Source: DASWHD01 sp036393335 (lineage in GTDB: Bacteria > CG2-30-53-67 > CG2-30-70-394). From it: DNA of 21,598 nucleotides. Under the pieces are notes generated by a model, which saw only the letters and a program-made list of their open reading frames with translations, was not told where the DNA came from and ran no database searches. The stretch covers positions 1 through 21,598 of the forward strand of contig DASWHD010000085.1 of the NCBI GenBank assembly GCA_036393335.1, read 5' to 3'. The position numbers and the translations under genes are program-made. Shown here piece after piece: positions 12,324 to 21,598 of the stretch (position 1 is the stretch's first letter; every line of letters starts with the position of its first letter).

Positions 12324-14957
12324 CTACAGCGAGATCTCCACCCGTGGCTCGCCTTCCTCCGCTTCGTCCACTTCCGGGCTGCACACGAAGAGACGCTCGG
12401 GGGCGATACCGCGCCGGAGGGTGAGGTACTCCTTCACCGCCTCCCCGCGCTCCTGAGAGAGCTGGCGCAAGGCCTCCATCGATGGCCCGCTCTCGCCTAT
12501 CGCGGCCGGTCCAGCGGCGTCGGCGGCCCCTTCCTCGCCGGGCGCCTCCTCACCGGTGGGCGGCGCCGTGACCGCGGCGGCCACGGGATGGGCGGGCATC
12601 GCATCCGCGAGCACCGCGATGCCGCACAGGTTGAGGCGGATCCCCGGCCGGTCCTCCAACCGCTCGGCCAGCGTGTCGAGGTAGTCGGTCGCGGCCGCGT
12701 CGAGCACGGCTTCGCCCGGGGTGAAGGTTACCGGGTCGAAGTGCAGTGCAGTGGCCAGGTTCACCACCTTGCCCGCCGCCAGGGCGATGGCCGCCGGGGA
12801 GCTGACCACGGCCACGTAGGTCACCACCGCCTGGTTGATCGCCTTCACCAGGGCGGTGATCACCACCTTGCGCAGGGTCTTGCCGAGGCGCAGCTCCGGG
12901 TCCGTCAGGTCACCTGCCACCGGCACCTTCAGCCGGATGTTGTCGTCGCGGTCGCGGAGCAACGCCAGGGCGGTGTTGATTGGCAAACCCAGCCCCTCAC
13001 TGAGACGATCCTGCTCCACTGCGATGAGGCGCACCATCTCCAGCTTGTTCACCCGCCAGGCGGTCTCCGCCTGCAGGACGCCGTGGTCGACCTCGACGTC
13101 GAGGTCGGCGTCGAGCTGGCCGCTCTGCAGACGGTAGCCAACGGTGGCGGCGGTGTACGAGGTGAAGGGGGCGAGGTCGAGCGACGCCAGCTCTCCGTCC
13201 AGGGAGAGGGTGGGCTGGGCCGCAAAGGGCGCCATCGTGCCCGCCAACCGCAGGTCACCATACTTGCCGAGCTGGGCGCGGAGCTCGACCGGGCTCGGCC
13301 GCTCCGGTTCGGCGCGATCGAGGGACTCGACCCGCAGGTGGATCGGTGCTACCGCCAGGTGGAACGGTGGATCGACGCTGTCGTCCGCGAAGGAGAAGGC
13401 GCTATCCCCGTCGACCTCCAGCCGGTCGATGCGGATGACGACCCCGCGGTCTGCCTCACCGCGCTCCGCGCGCGCAGCGGCCGGGGGGGATGCGGCGAGG
13501 GCCGGCGCCGTGGCCCGCCGCCAGCGCGCTATCGTCAGCCGCCCGTCCTCATCCCGAGCCATGGTGGCCTGCAAGGCATCGAGCCGCACCGATTCCACCT
13601 CGACCTGAGAGGAGCCCCACACCCGAACGCCCGCCACCGACAGCTCCCCGAGGGTGACCGCCGGCGGCGGGGCGGCGCCGGCGGCGGTGGACGGCCCTTG
13701 CAGGGCACGCAGGTCGGCCAGGCGCAGGGCCGCTACCTCGACCAGGTCCCGCCCCTCCACCCGCACCCCGTCGGCGGTCAACGTCTCCCACGCCGCCAGC
13801 TCCCCCTTATCGGGATCGACGGCGTGCAGACCGGTGATGGCGACGTCCCCGGTGATCACGAGCCGGCCCGCGGCGGGGGCAGTGGTGGTGGTGTAGTCGA
13901 GGCCCCCTTGCCAGAGGGCACGCTGCTGACCGATCCGCAGCCCCGCCACAGCGAGGTCGAGATCGTCGAACACCCATTGACCGCGGGTGGCTACGGTCGG
14001 TGGGACGGCACCGGCCATCTCCACCGTCACCTCTCCTTCCCACGCAAGAGAAAGGTGGTGCAGCGTCGCCTGGGCCATCGCCGCCTGGAGGCCTTGCAGG
14101 GTGAGGGTGCCGCGCATGACCAGCGTGGCCTTGCCCGAGGTCGGCTCGACCTCTGCGTTCAGGCGCACGTCGGCATCGCAGAGACCGGCCATACCAGCCA
14201 CGCCGGGGCCCTGGAGCAGGGGATCGAGCCAGGCGAGGGGGAGGCCGGTGACGCGCAGCCGGGCATTGCTCTCCGGGGCGTCGCGGAAGAGACGCGCGGT
14301 GCCGTCGATCGCCACCTGCCCACCGTTGATCTCCCCTTCCAGGTCGAACCGGGTCGCGGCGTCCGGCAGCCAGCTCGCCAGGGAGCCGACGTGAGCGCGG
14401 CGGATCTCGGCATCCACCACCAGCGCCGGGTCACGGTAGCGCACATGCACCTCTTGCAGATCGACGGAGTGGATGCCCACCCCCCAGGTCGCGCGATGCT
14501 CCGCGGTCCCGTTCTCTGAGCCATGCTCCGAACCGCCCGCCGCCGCGCCACCCACGGGTAACCCGCCCACCGACACCACCCCTGCCGCGTCACGCGACAC
14601 GTCGAACACCGCTCCTTCCAGGGCGATCCCCTCCACCGACCCACGGCGCCGCACCAGCGGCCACCACGCGACCCGGACGGCGGCGCGTTGCCAGGCAATC
14701 TGCGCCGCATCCGGCCAGCGCAGGTCGACGCCCTCCACCACCAGCTCGCCGAGGAAGGGATTGAGGTCGACGTCGTCGATCCGGACGGTCGCGGCGCCGT
14801 GGTCGAGGAGCCAGCGCTGCGCCCCCCAGCGAATTCCCACCGGGAGAAGCGCCAACACGAGGCCGAGGAGGACGAGGACCCCCAGCCAGCCCCACCGGGG
14901 GCGAGACGGCACAGGCGCTGGGGAGGAGGTTGCATCTGACGGTGGATCGGGCACCAT
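12324..14957 (-). CDS. DUF748/AsmA-like envelope protein
   Basis: The protein is 877 residues from the ATG at 14957 (GAGG eight bases upstream); a GTG at 14966 is an alternative. A short proline-rich cytoplasmic start is followed by one TM segment at about 24-45, after which the protein is periplasmic: a long series of AsmA/DUF748-type repeats, including an early VRIDDVDLNPFLGELVVEGV and a central LRLAGTMAPFAAQPTLSLDG, DLAPFTSYTAATVGYRLQSG. This repeated beta architecture is shared with AsmA/TamB proteins that line lipid-transport bridges or act in envelope assembly. The C-terminal ~150 residues (a VLDAAATDYLDTLAERLED stretch, then RGEAVKEYLTLRRGIAPERL) resemble an OmpA-like fold. It stands alone on the minus strand. 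The family call is fairly sure; the function is unknown. Confidence 0.82.
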   Translation of the reverse strand: MVPDPPSDATSSPAPVPSRPRWGWLGVLVLLGLVLALLPVGIRWGAQRWLLDHGAATVRIDDVDLNPFLGELVVEGVDLRWPDAAQIAWQRAAVRVAWWPLVRRRGSVEGIALEGAVFDVSRDAAGVVSVGGLPVGGAAAGGSEHGSENGTAEHRATWGVGIHSVDLQEVHVRYRDPALVVDAEIRRAHVGSLASWLPDAATRFDLEGEINGGQVAIDGTARLFRDAPESNARLRVTGLPLAWLDPLLQGPGVAGMAGLCDADVRLNAEVEPTSGKATLVMRGTLTLQGLQAAMAQATLHHLSLAWEGEVTVEMAGAVPPTVATRGQWVFDDLDLAVAGLRIGQQRALWQGGLDYTTTTAPAAGRLVITGDVAITGLHAVDPDKGELAAWETLTADGVRVEGRDLVEVAALRLADLRALQGPSTAAGAAPPPAVTLGELSVAGVRVWGSSQVEVESVRLDALQATMARDEDGRLTIARWRRATAPALAASPPAAARAERGEADRGVVIRIDRLEVDGDSAFSFADDSVDPPFHLAVAPIHLRVESLDRAEPERPSPVELRAQLGKYGDLRLAGTMAPFAAQPTLSLDGELASLDLAPFTSYTAATVGYRLQSGQLDADLDVEVDHGVLQAETAWRVNKLEMVRLIAVEQDRLSEGLGLPINTALALLRDRDDNIRLKVPVAGDLTDPELRLGKTLRKVVITALVKAINQAVVTYVAVVSSPAAIALAAGKVVNLATALHFDPVTFTPGEAVLDAAATDYLDTLAERLEDRPGIRLNLCGIAVLADAMPAHPVAAAVTAPPTGEEAPGEEGAADAAGPAAIGESGPSMEALRQLSQERGEAVKEYLTLRRGIAPERLFVCSPEVDEAEEGEPRVEISL

Positions 14958-15157
14958 GGTAGCCACCTCGGGGCGGCACGGCGCCTGCCACCCACCGGGA
15001 GAGCATGAACGGAGTCAGATGAGCACGGCGCCGGGCAAAAAAATCTAGCCACATCCACCGGCCCAGAGCCATTGAATACTGGCCGGATTACTAAGGATAG
15101 TGGCGCCTCGGGACGACGAGGGGGCGGTTCGGCGCCACCCATTCCCGTGAGGAATCG
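14958..15157. other. Divergent intergenic region
   Basis: About 200 bases separate the divergent DUF748-like and ferritin-like genes, so promoters for both should lie here. The only AT-richer stretch is 15070-15105, with TTGAAT (15073-15078) and a short palindrome ACTAAGGATAGT (ACTA-N4-TAGT); this might be the ferritin-like gene's promoter or operator, but the -10 is poor. Confidence 0.3.
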
Positions 15158-15634
15158 ATGAATACCTTGTTGGACGCCTACAAGCTCGCGCTGTTCCACG
15201 AGGTCAAATCGCAGGCCTTTTACAAGCTCGCGGCCCAGGTCACTCGATACCAGGAATCCCGGGTGTGGCTCCTAGCCCTCGCCGGCCTGGAGGAGGATCA
15301 TGCGATGTCCCTAGTCAGGCGGGTAGCGGACAAGGGTTTCGCCGCCGGTTTCGACTCTCACGCGTACATCGCTGGGCTCCAGGAATCGGTCGAGGCGGTA
15401 CTCAACTCCGAGGAGGAGGTAATCGTCCGCGAGGGGGAACGGCAGGCGCTCTTCGACCTCGCCAAGGGCCTGGAGCTTCAGGCCCACGAGAATTACCTGG
15501 CCATGGCCGACGAGGCCTCGGAGCCGGAGCTCACCCAGTACTTCCGCTCCCTCGCCGCCCAGGAGCACGGCCACTACGAAGAGCTCCTGCGCATCGAGCA
15601 CACGTTGAGCCTGGTGGCCGGCGACGGCGCCTGA
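15158..15634 (+). CDS. Ferritin-like diiron protein (rubrerythrin type), copy A
   Basis: The protein is 158 residues; GAGGAA just upstream supports the ATG at 15158. It is an all-helical four-helix bundle with the diiron ligand pattern E15 (helix 1, FHEVKSQAFY), E45 and H48 (LEEDH), E106 (GLELQAHENY), and E136 and H139 (AAQEHGHYEEL). This E / ExxH / E / ExxH layout is that of the rubrerythrin-like ferritin superfamily, whose members reduce peroxide or store or sense iron. It lacks the C-terminal rubredoxin CXXC domain of classical rubrerythrin, so it would need an outside electron donor or serve in iron handling. It is paralogous to the gene at 16549-17013. A MITE-like element begins right after its stop codon. 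Confidence 0.85.
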   Translation: MNTLLDAYKLALFHEVKSQAFYKLAAQVTRYQESRVWLLALAGLEEDHAMSLVRRVADKGFAAGFDSHAYIAGLQESVEAVLNSEEEVIVREGERQALFDLAKGLELQAHENYLAMADEASEPELTQYFRSLAAQEHGHYEELLRIEHTLSLVAGDGA

Positions 15635-15802
15635 CTTAGTGCTGACTTTCATAAATACGGTGGCATTCGGCCGCCGATGCATCCCGCCTCGCGGCGTTGC
15701 TCGTCGGTCGAATACTCCCGGTATTGTCCCTCCTCGCGCCTGGCGAGTCGGGCGCCTCGGCGCCCTCGGTGCGTCACCGTATTTATGAAAGGCAGCACTT
15801 AG
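15635..15802. mobile_element. MITE-like palindromic element, 168 bp
   Basis: Terminal inverted repeats of 28 bases match at 26 positions: left 15635-15662 and right 15775-15802, sharing TTTCATAAATACGGTG. The two ends also carry a direct repeat ACTTAG (15634-15639 and 15797-15802), a possible target duplication, though it overlaps the inverted repeats. The interior is not coding and can form further hairpins, such as GGGCGCC/GGCGCCC (15750-15756/15759-15765). There is no transposase, so it would move only with help from elsewhere. It starts one base after a stop codon, so no gene is broken. Confidence 0.7.
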
Positions 15803-15983
15803 ATTCGCCTGGCTCTCGGGGACGCCGTGCGCCGCGTTGCCCGACTGCCGATGCCGGCCCGGTGTAGGTCTCGTCCTGATCCGGGAGCTCATGTCCGGGA
15901 CCGTGCGCGATGAGCGGGTAAACATCTCGGCACCGTGACGCCGGTTACGACTCGTGTGCGCGGCACCACCTGCGCCGCCCCCC
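15803..15983. other. Intergenic stretch, nothing recognised
   Basis: The bases between the MITE-like element and the 3' end of the VOC gene show no supported coding frame, terminator or promoter. Confidence 0.4.
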
Positions 15984-16379
15984 TCATCCCGCTCCGAGGG
16001 GTCGGGCGAAGCTCAGCTCGTGGCCATCCGGGTCGCGCAGGTGGAAGTAACGCTCGCCCCACGGCGCGTCGCGGGGCGGCGCCTCCGGGGTAAGGCCGCG
16101 CGCGAGGGCGGCCCGGTAGAGGCCATCCACGTCGGCGACATGGAAGATCACCCGGCCCCACCAGCAGCCCGCCGGTGCCGGCGGCTTTGCGATCAGATTG
16201 AGGAAGCCGCCTCCCACCCGGAAGCTGGTGAAGTCGGCCTCCTCCCCCCCGTACCACAGGCGAAAGCCGAGGTCGTGGTAAAACCGCACCGCGCGCCCCA
16301 TGTCGCCGGTGGCGAGGGTGACGGCGCTGAGGGCCGCGATGGCCGCGGGCAGATCGGCGGGAGGGGAGGGTTCGGCCAT
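15984..16379 (-). CDS. VOC-fold (glyoxalase/bleomycin-resistance type) protein
   Basis: The protein is 131 residues from the ATG at 16379, the usual size for a single VOC unit with two beta-alpha-beta-beta-beta modules. An upstream in-frame ATG at 16481 would add 34 residues unlike the family. Module 1 contains GDMGRAVRFYHDLGFRLWYG; module 2 contains VIFHVADVDGLYRAALARG and YFHLRDPDGHELSFARPL. H80 and E121 sit where VOC metal ligands normally lie; the first module's usual N-terminal ligand position is not a histidine (AVTLAT). Members include glyoxalases, extradiol dioxygenases and drug-binding proteins, and the substrate cannot be told from sequence. It lies convergent with and between the two ferritin-like genes. 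Confidence 0.85.
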   Translation of the reverse strand: MAEPSPPADLPAAIAALSAVTLATGDMGRAVRFYHDLGFRLWYGGEEADFTSFRVGGGFLNLIAKPPAPAGCWWGRVIFHVADVDGLYRAALARGLTPEAPPRDAPWGERYFHLRDPDGHELSFARPLGAG

Positions 16380-16548
16380 CGCGCGCCCAAGGGTGCCACA
16401 GATGCGCCACCGGGGAGAGGGAATATACACGCACAAGGAGGGCGCCAGTCGCTCCACTCCCTCCTCCGATCCACCCAACAACGGCGATCGGCAGTATGCT
16501 TAAAGCAAATTACCTTGATCGGATTTCTTGCTGGGAAAGGGGTCTTCC

Positions 16549-17013
16549 ATGTGGACCTTGACCGAAGTGTTCAAGATGGCCCTTTACAATGAGGTGCGGT
16601 CGCAGCTCTTCTATGAGCGAGCGGCGGAGCTCACGGAGCAAGACGAAAGCCGGGAGTGGCTCTCCTGCCTGGCCACCATGGAGGAAAATCACGCTCGCCA
16701 GATCGCCGAGCGCATCGCCCGCGGCGGGGAGCAGATCGATTTCGACCCGATGGCCTACCTGGATCAGCTCATCGCCAACGTCCACCCGTCGTTCTTTGCG
16801 GAGGCCGAAGAGGTCCTCCGCCGCGGCGACGTCGCAGCGGTCTTCGCCTTCGCCAAGGAGATGGAGCTGACCGCCCGCAACACCTACGAGGTCCTGGCGG
16901 AAGGGACCGAGGTGCCGGCGCAGCGCGAGCTGTTCTCCGCCCTCGCGGCCCAGGAGCAGGGGCATCACGACGAGCTGTGCCGCATCGAAGAGAGTTTGGC
17001 CGTGCGCGGGTGA
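16549..17013 (+). CDS. Ferritin-like diiron protein (rubrerythrin type), copy B
   Basis: The protein is 154 residues; the ATG at 16549 follows GGGAAAGGGG (16533-16542). It aligns with the copy at 15158-15634 over its whole length, and all six predicted iron ligands fall at the same residue numbers: E15, E45, H48, E106, E136 and H139. It also lacks a rubredoxin domain. Its start, MWTLTEVFKMALYNEVRSQL, mirrors the other copy, but the middle has diverged (residues 55-100 share little), so the pair is an old duplication or each has its own role, for example a heteromer or an iron/peroxide pair. Its upstream region (16495-16530) is AT-rich compared with its surroundings and probably holds its promoter, but no clear -35/-10 stands out. 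Confidence 0.85.
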   Translation: MWTLTEVFKMALYNEVRSQLFYERAAELTEQDESREWLSCLATMEENHARQIAERIARGGEQIDFDPMAYLDQLIANVHPSFFAEAEEVLRRGDVAAVFAFAKEMELTARNTYEVLAEGTEVPAQRELFSALAAQEQGHHDELCRIEESLAVRG

Positions 17014-17020
17014 CCTGGCC

Positions 17021-17077
17021 CGCATTTCTCACCATGAATCTGTTGCGATCGCGCGACGATCCGGGGTGAGAAATGCG
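17021..17077. repeat. 13-bp perfect inverted repeat CGCATTTCTCACC/GGTGAGAAATGCG
   Basis: Arms at 17021-17033 and 17065-17077 with a 31-base interior. It sits 8 bases after the stop of ferritin-like copy B and before aceE. There is no T-run, so it does not look like a standard terminator. A near-identical single arm lies at 12305-12317, so this is a dispersed repeat, perhaps REP-like or an IS-end relic. Confidence 0.65.
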
Positions 17078-17129
17078 CACGAGCGCACGGTGGACGTCGC
17101 GGTGCTCATCGGGGCGGAGTGAGGAGGCG

Positions 17130-19805
<2,676 letters not shown>

Positions 19806-19825
19806 TGCGTCAGGGGGCCCAAGAT

Positions 19826-19860
19826 CTCGCGCAGAGACGCAGATGTGCAGAGAACGGAAC
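19826..19860 (+). repeat. CTCGCGCAGAG-type repeat, left member of an inverted pair
   Basis: CTCGCGCAGAGACGCAGATG then TGCAGAGAACGGAA. Its first 11 bases are the exact reverse complement of 20015-20025, and the next bases match imperfectly. It lies just after the aceE stop. Confidence 0.6.
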
Positions 19861-19989
19861 ACGAAGGGAAACGGTGGTGCACACGAACCGACGCCGGTCT
19901 TCGTCCAGACAGCGGTTTTGCCGTCCTAGACCATCTGGAGAGCCGGGTGCGTCGTTCGCGATCGACGCCCGGGTCGGAGTCACGCCGCA

Positions 19990-20025
19990 TTTCCGCCCCT
20001 CCGCGCCTCCGCGCCTCTGCGCGAG
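19990..20025 (-). repeat. CTCGCGCAGAG-type repeat, right member of an inverted pair
   Basis: TTCCGCCCCTCCGCGCCTCC then GCGCCTCTGCGCGAG. It is the inverted partner of 19826-19860, enclosing about 130 bases without a gene, and ends 43 bases before aceF. Confidence 0.6.
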
Positions 20026-20067
20026 TCCTCCTGTCGTTCCGCCGCCGCACCTCGCGGAGGGCCGGGC

Positions 20068-21390
20068 ATGAAACGACCGTTCGTGCTGCCGGAGCTGGGG
20101 GAAGGGATCGAGGCCGGGCTGGTGGTGAAGGTCCTCGTGGCGCCGGGCGAGACGATCGCCGCGGAACAGGCGGTGGTGGAACTGGAGACGGACAAGGCGG
20201 TCCTGGAGGTCCCCTGTCCCTTCGCCGGGGTGGTGGCGGAGGTCCACGTCCGGGAGGGGGAGGAGGCGGCGGTGGGCGCGACGCTGGTCACGATCGATAC
20301 CGAAGCGGGAGCAGAGGCCGCGCAGCAGCCGGCGGCGGAGCCACCGCCGGCCCCGGCCACCCAGGTCCGGCGCACGGAAGAGCGACCACCAGTCGAGGCA
20401 ACACCGGCTTCGCCCCCGCCCGTCGCGACCTCCGCACCTCCGCGCACCCCCCCAGCCCGAGCGTCCCAGCCGCCCCCACCCAAGGCCGACGCCGTCCCGG
20501 TCCCCGCCTCCCCCATGGTCCGCCGCCTGGCGCGCGAGATCGGCGTCGACATCCAGCGGGTGCACGGCAGTGGCCCTGGCGGACGGATCGCCGAGGACGA
20601 CGTGAAGGCCTACGCCCGGGAGCGAAGCGTCGCGGCGCCCGGTGCGCCGGCGGCCGAGCCGCTGCCGGACTTCACCCGCTGGGGCGCGGTGCAGCGGGTG
20701 CCCCTCACCACCATCCGCCGCCGCACCGCGGAGCGCCTCGCCCAGGCATGGACGACCATCCCCCACGTCACCCAGGTGGAGGAGGCGGACATCACCGACC
20801 TGGAGGCTTTGCGCAAGCGGCATGCACCGCGGGTGGAGCAGGCCGGTGGCCGCCTCACCCTCACTGCCATCCTCCTCAAGGGGGTGGCCATCGCCCTCCA
20901 GGAGCACCCCGACCTCAACGCCAGCATTGACACGGCGGCCGGCGAGATGGTGTACAAGCGCTACTACCACCTGGGGGTGGCGGTGGACACCGAGCGCGGG
21001 CTGCTGGTGCCGGTGATTCGCGACGTGGACGCCAAGAACATCGAGGCGCTTGCCCTGGAGCTGGGGGACATCTCCGAGCGTGCCCGCCTCGGCAAGCTCA
21101 CCCTGGAGGAGATGCAGGGCGGCACCTTCACCATCACCAACCTCGGGGGGATCGGTGGCACGGCCTTCACCCCCATCGTCAATCCACCCCAGGTCGCCAT
21201 CCTCGGCGTCTCCCGCGGGCGCATGACCCCGGTCTATGACCGCGACGGCGCCACCTTCCTGCCGCGCCTCCTCCTGCCCCTGTCCCTGTCCTACGACCAC
21301 CGCGCCGTGGACGGCGCCGCGGCGATCCGCTTCCTGCGCCGCCTGGTGGAACTCCTGGAGGAGCCCTTCCTCCTCAGCCTGGAGGGGTGA
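20068..21390 (+). CDS. aceF: Pyruvate dehydrogenase E2, dihydrolipoamide acetyltransferase
   Basis: The protein is 440 residues; GGAGGG at 20056-20061 supports the ATG at 20068. Domain order: one lipoyl domain (residues 1-78; lipoylated lysine K43 in ETDKAVLEV), a Pro/Ala-rich linker (about 85-145), the peripheral-subunit-binding domain (about 147-182, SPMVRRLAREIGVDIQRVHG), a short second linker, and the acetyltransferase core (about 205-440) with catalytic H411 and D415 in SYDHRAVDG. It transfers the acetyl group from lipoyl to CoA and forms the core of the complex. E. coli AceF carries three lipoyl domains; this protein has only one and is correspondingly short. It is flanked by aceE and lpd, which settles pyruvate rather than 2-oxoglutarate as the substrate. 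Confidence 0.95.
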   Translation: MKRPFVLPELGEGIEAGLVVKVLVAPGETIAAEQAVVELETDKAVLEVPCPFAGVVAEVHVREGEEAAVGATLVTIDTEAGAEAAQQPAAEPPPAPATQVRRTEERPPVEATPASPPPVATSAPPRTPPARASQPPPPKADAVPVPASPMVRRLAREIGVDIQRVHGSGPGGRIAEDDVKAYARERSVAAPGAPAAEPLPDFTRWGAVQRVPLTTIRRRTAERLAQAWTTIPHVTQVEEADITDLEALRKRHAPRVEQAGGRLTLTAILLKGVAIALQEHPDLNASIDTAAGEMVYKRYYHLGVAVDTERGLLVPVIRDVDAKNIEALALELGDISERARLGKLTLEEMQGGTFTITNLGGIGGTAFTPIVNPPQVAILGVSRGRMTPVYDRDGATFLPRLLLPLSLSYDHRAVDGAAAIRFLRRLVELLEEPFLLSLEG

Positions 21391-21445
21391 GAACCGAGGG
21401 TACTGATCATGGGGGACCCTCTCGCAAGCCTACGGAGCCGTGACC

Positions 21446-21598
21446 ATGGCTGATCCGACCACTCCCCTCGCCGTGATCGGCGCCGGTCCCGGTGGCTATG
21501 CCGCCGCCTTCCTGGCGGCAGACCTGGGGATGCAGGTGACCCTCATCGACACCGCCCCCCTGCCGGGCGGGGTCTGCCTGCACGTCGGGTGCATCCCT
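21446..21598 (+). CDS. lpd: Dihydrolipoamide dehydrogenase (E3), 5' part
   Basis: Only the first 51 codons are inside the window; the frame is open to the edge. GGAG at 21434-21437 precedes the ATG at 21446. The start shows the FAD-binding Rossmann motif (AVIGAGPGGYAAAFLAADLG, residues 9-28) and the beginning of the redox-active disulphide motif, GGVCLHVGCIP, with C44 and C49. Family members usually read GGTCLNVGCIPSK, so T-to-V and N-to-H changes are local variants, but both cysteines are kept. It reoxidises dihydrolipoamide with NAD+ and completes the E1-E2-E3 set. It begins 55 bases after aceF on the same strand. Confidence 0.93.
   Translation, partial: MADPTTPLAVIGAGPGGYAAAFLAADLGMQVTLIDTAPLPGGVCLHVGCIP

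Noticed and set aside
12588..14519. 643-aa plus-strand open frame opposite the DUF748-like gene
   Set aside because: His/Arg/Gly-rich translation with no domains; the opposite strand has a membrane anchor, periplasmic repeats and an SD.
15311..15925. 204-aa minus-strand open frame across ferritin-like copy A and the MITE-like element
   Set aside because: Half is antisense to a real gene and half is translation of the palindromic element; open frames over such repeats are often mis-annotated.
17021..17077. Rho-independent terminator after ferritin-like copy B
   Set aside because: The stem is perfect but the loop is 31 bases and no T-run follows; the motif also recurs elsewhere, so a dispersed repeat fits better.
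19810..21300. 496-aa minus-strand open frame over aceF
   Set aside because: Antisense shadow of a clear E2 gene; the translation shows no family.

Overview
The window is high-GC DNA (strongly G/C third codon positions throughout) from a Gram-negative bacterium: there are predicted lipoproteins, an outer-membrane-type protein with a signal peptide, a MacAB-like trans-envelope exporter and a homodimeric-type pyruvate dehydrogenase E1 (AceE). That set and the gene style suggest a gammaproteobacterium, possibly of the Chromatiales/purple-sulfur kind. This placement is inference from gene content, not a phylogenetic result.

Layout. (1) 1-3358: the 3' end of a parvulin-type peptidyl-prolyl isomerase, translationally coupled (TGATG) to a large seven-haem c-type cytochrome lipoprotein, then a small lipoprotein. 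(2) 3509-8126: a MacAB-like export cassette of periplasmic adaptor, ATPase and two paralogous FtsX/MacB-type permeases; both gaps between ATPase and permeases hold an inverted pair of G/C-rich REP-like repeats. (3) 8127-9293: a 65-aa unknown protein behind its own AT-rich promoter, a hairpin-rich gene-free stretch, and a toxin-antitoxin pair whose PIN toxin has lost its middle by an in-frame deletion. (4) 9308-11681: a DUF3187-type envelope protein and a CPBP (CAAX-like) intramembrane protease. (5) 11682-12323: about 640 bases of palindromic repeats plus what looks like a frameshifted gene remnant. (6) 12324-14957 (minus): a DUF748/AsmA-like envelope protein. (7) 15158-17013: two paralogous ferritin-like diiron proteins with six ligands at identical positions, flanking a minus-strand VOC-fold protein, with a 168-bp MITE-like palindromic element next to the first. 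(8) 17130-21598: aceE, aceF (single lipoyl domain) and the start of lpd, the pyruvate dehydrogenase complex, interrupted by another inverted repeat pair.

Working picture. The left end may be an envelope redox module: an isomerase that could help fold a multihaem lipoprotein, the cytochrome itself, and perhaps an accessory exporter. The right end is central metabolism. Between them lie small accessory genes and at least five different families of short palindromic or paired inverted repeats, nearly always in gaps between genes and often between genes expected to be co-transcribed. The most notable items are the MITE-like element, the internally deleted toxin, the twin diiron proteins and the cytochrome with its unusual haem-free N-terminal domain. 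All calls come from reading the sequence alone.
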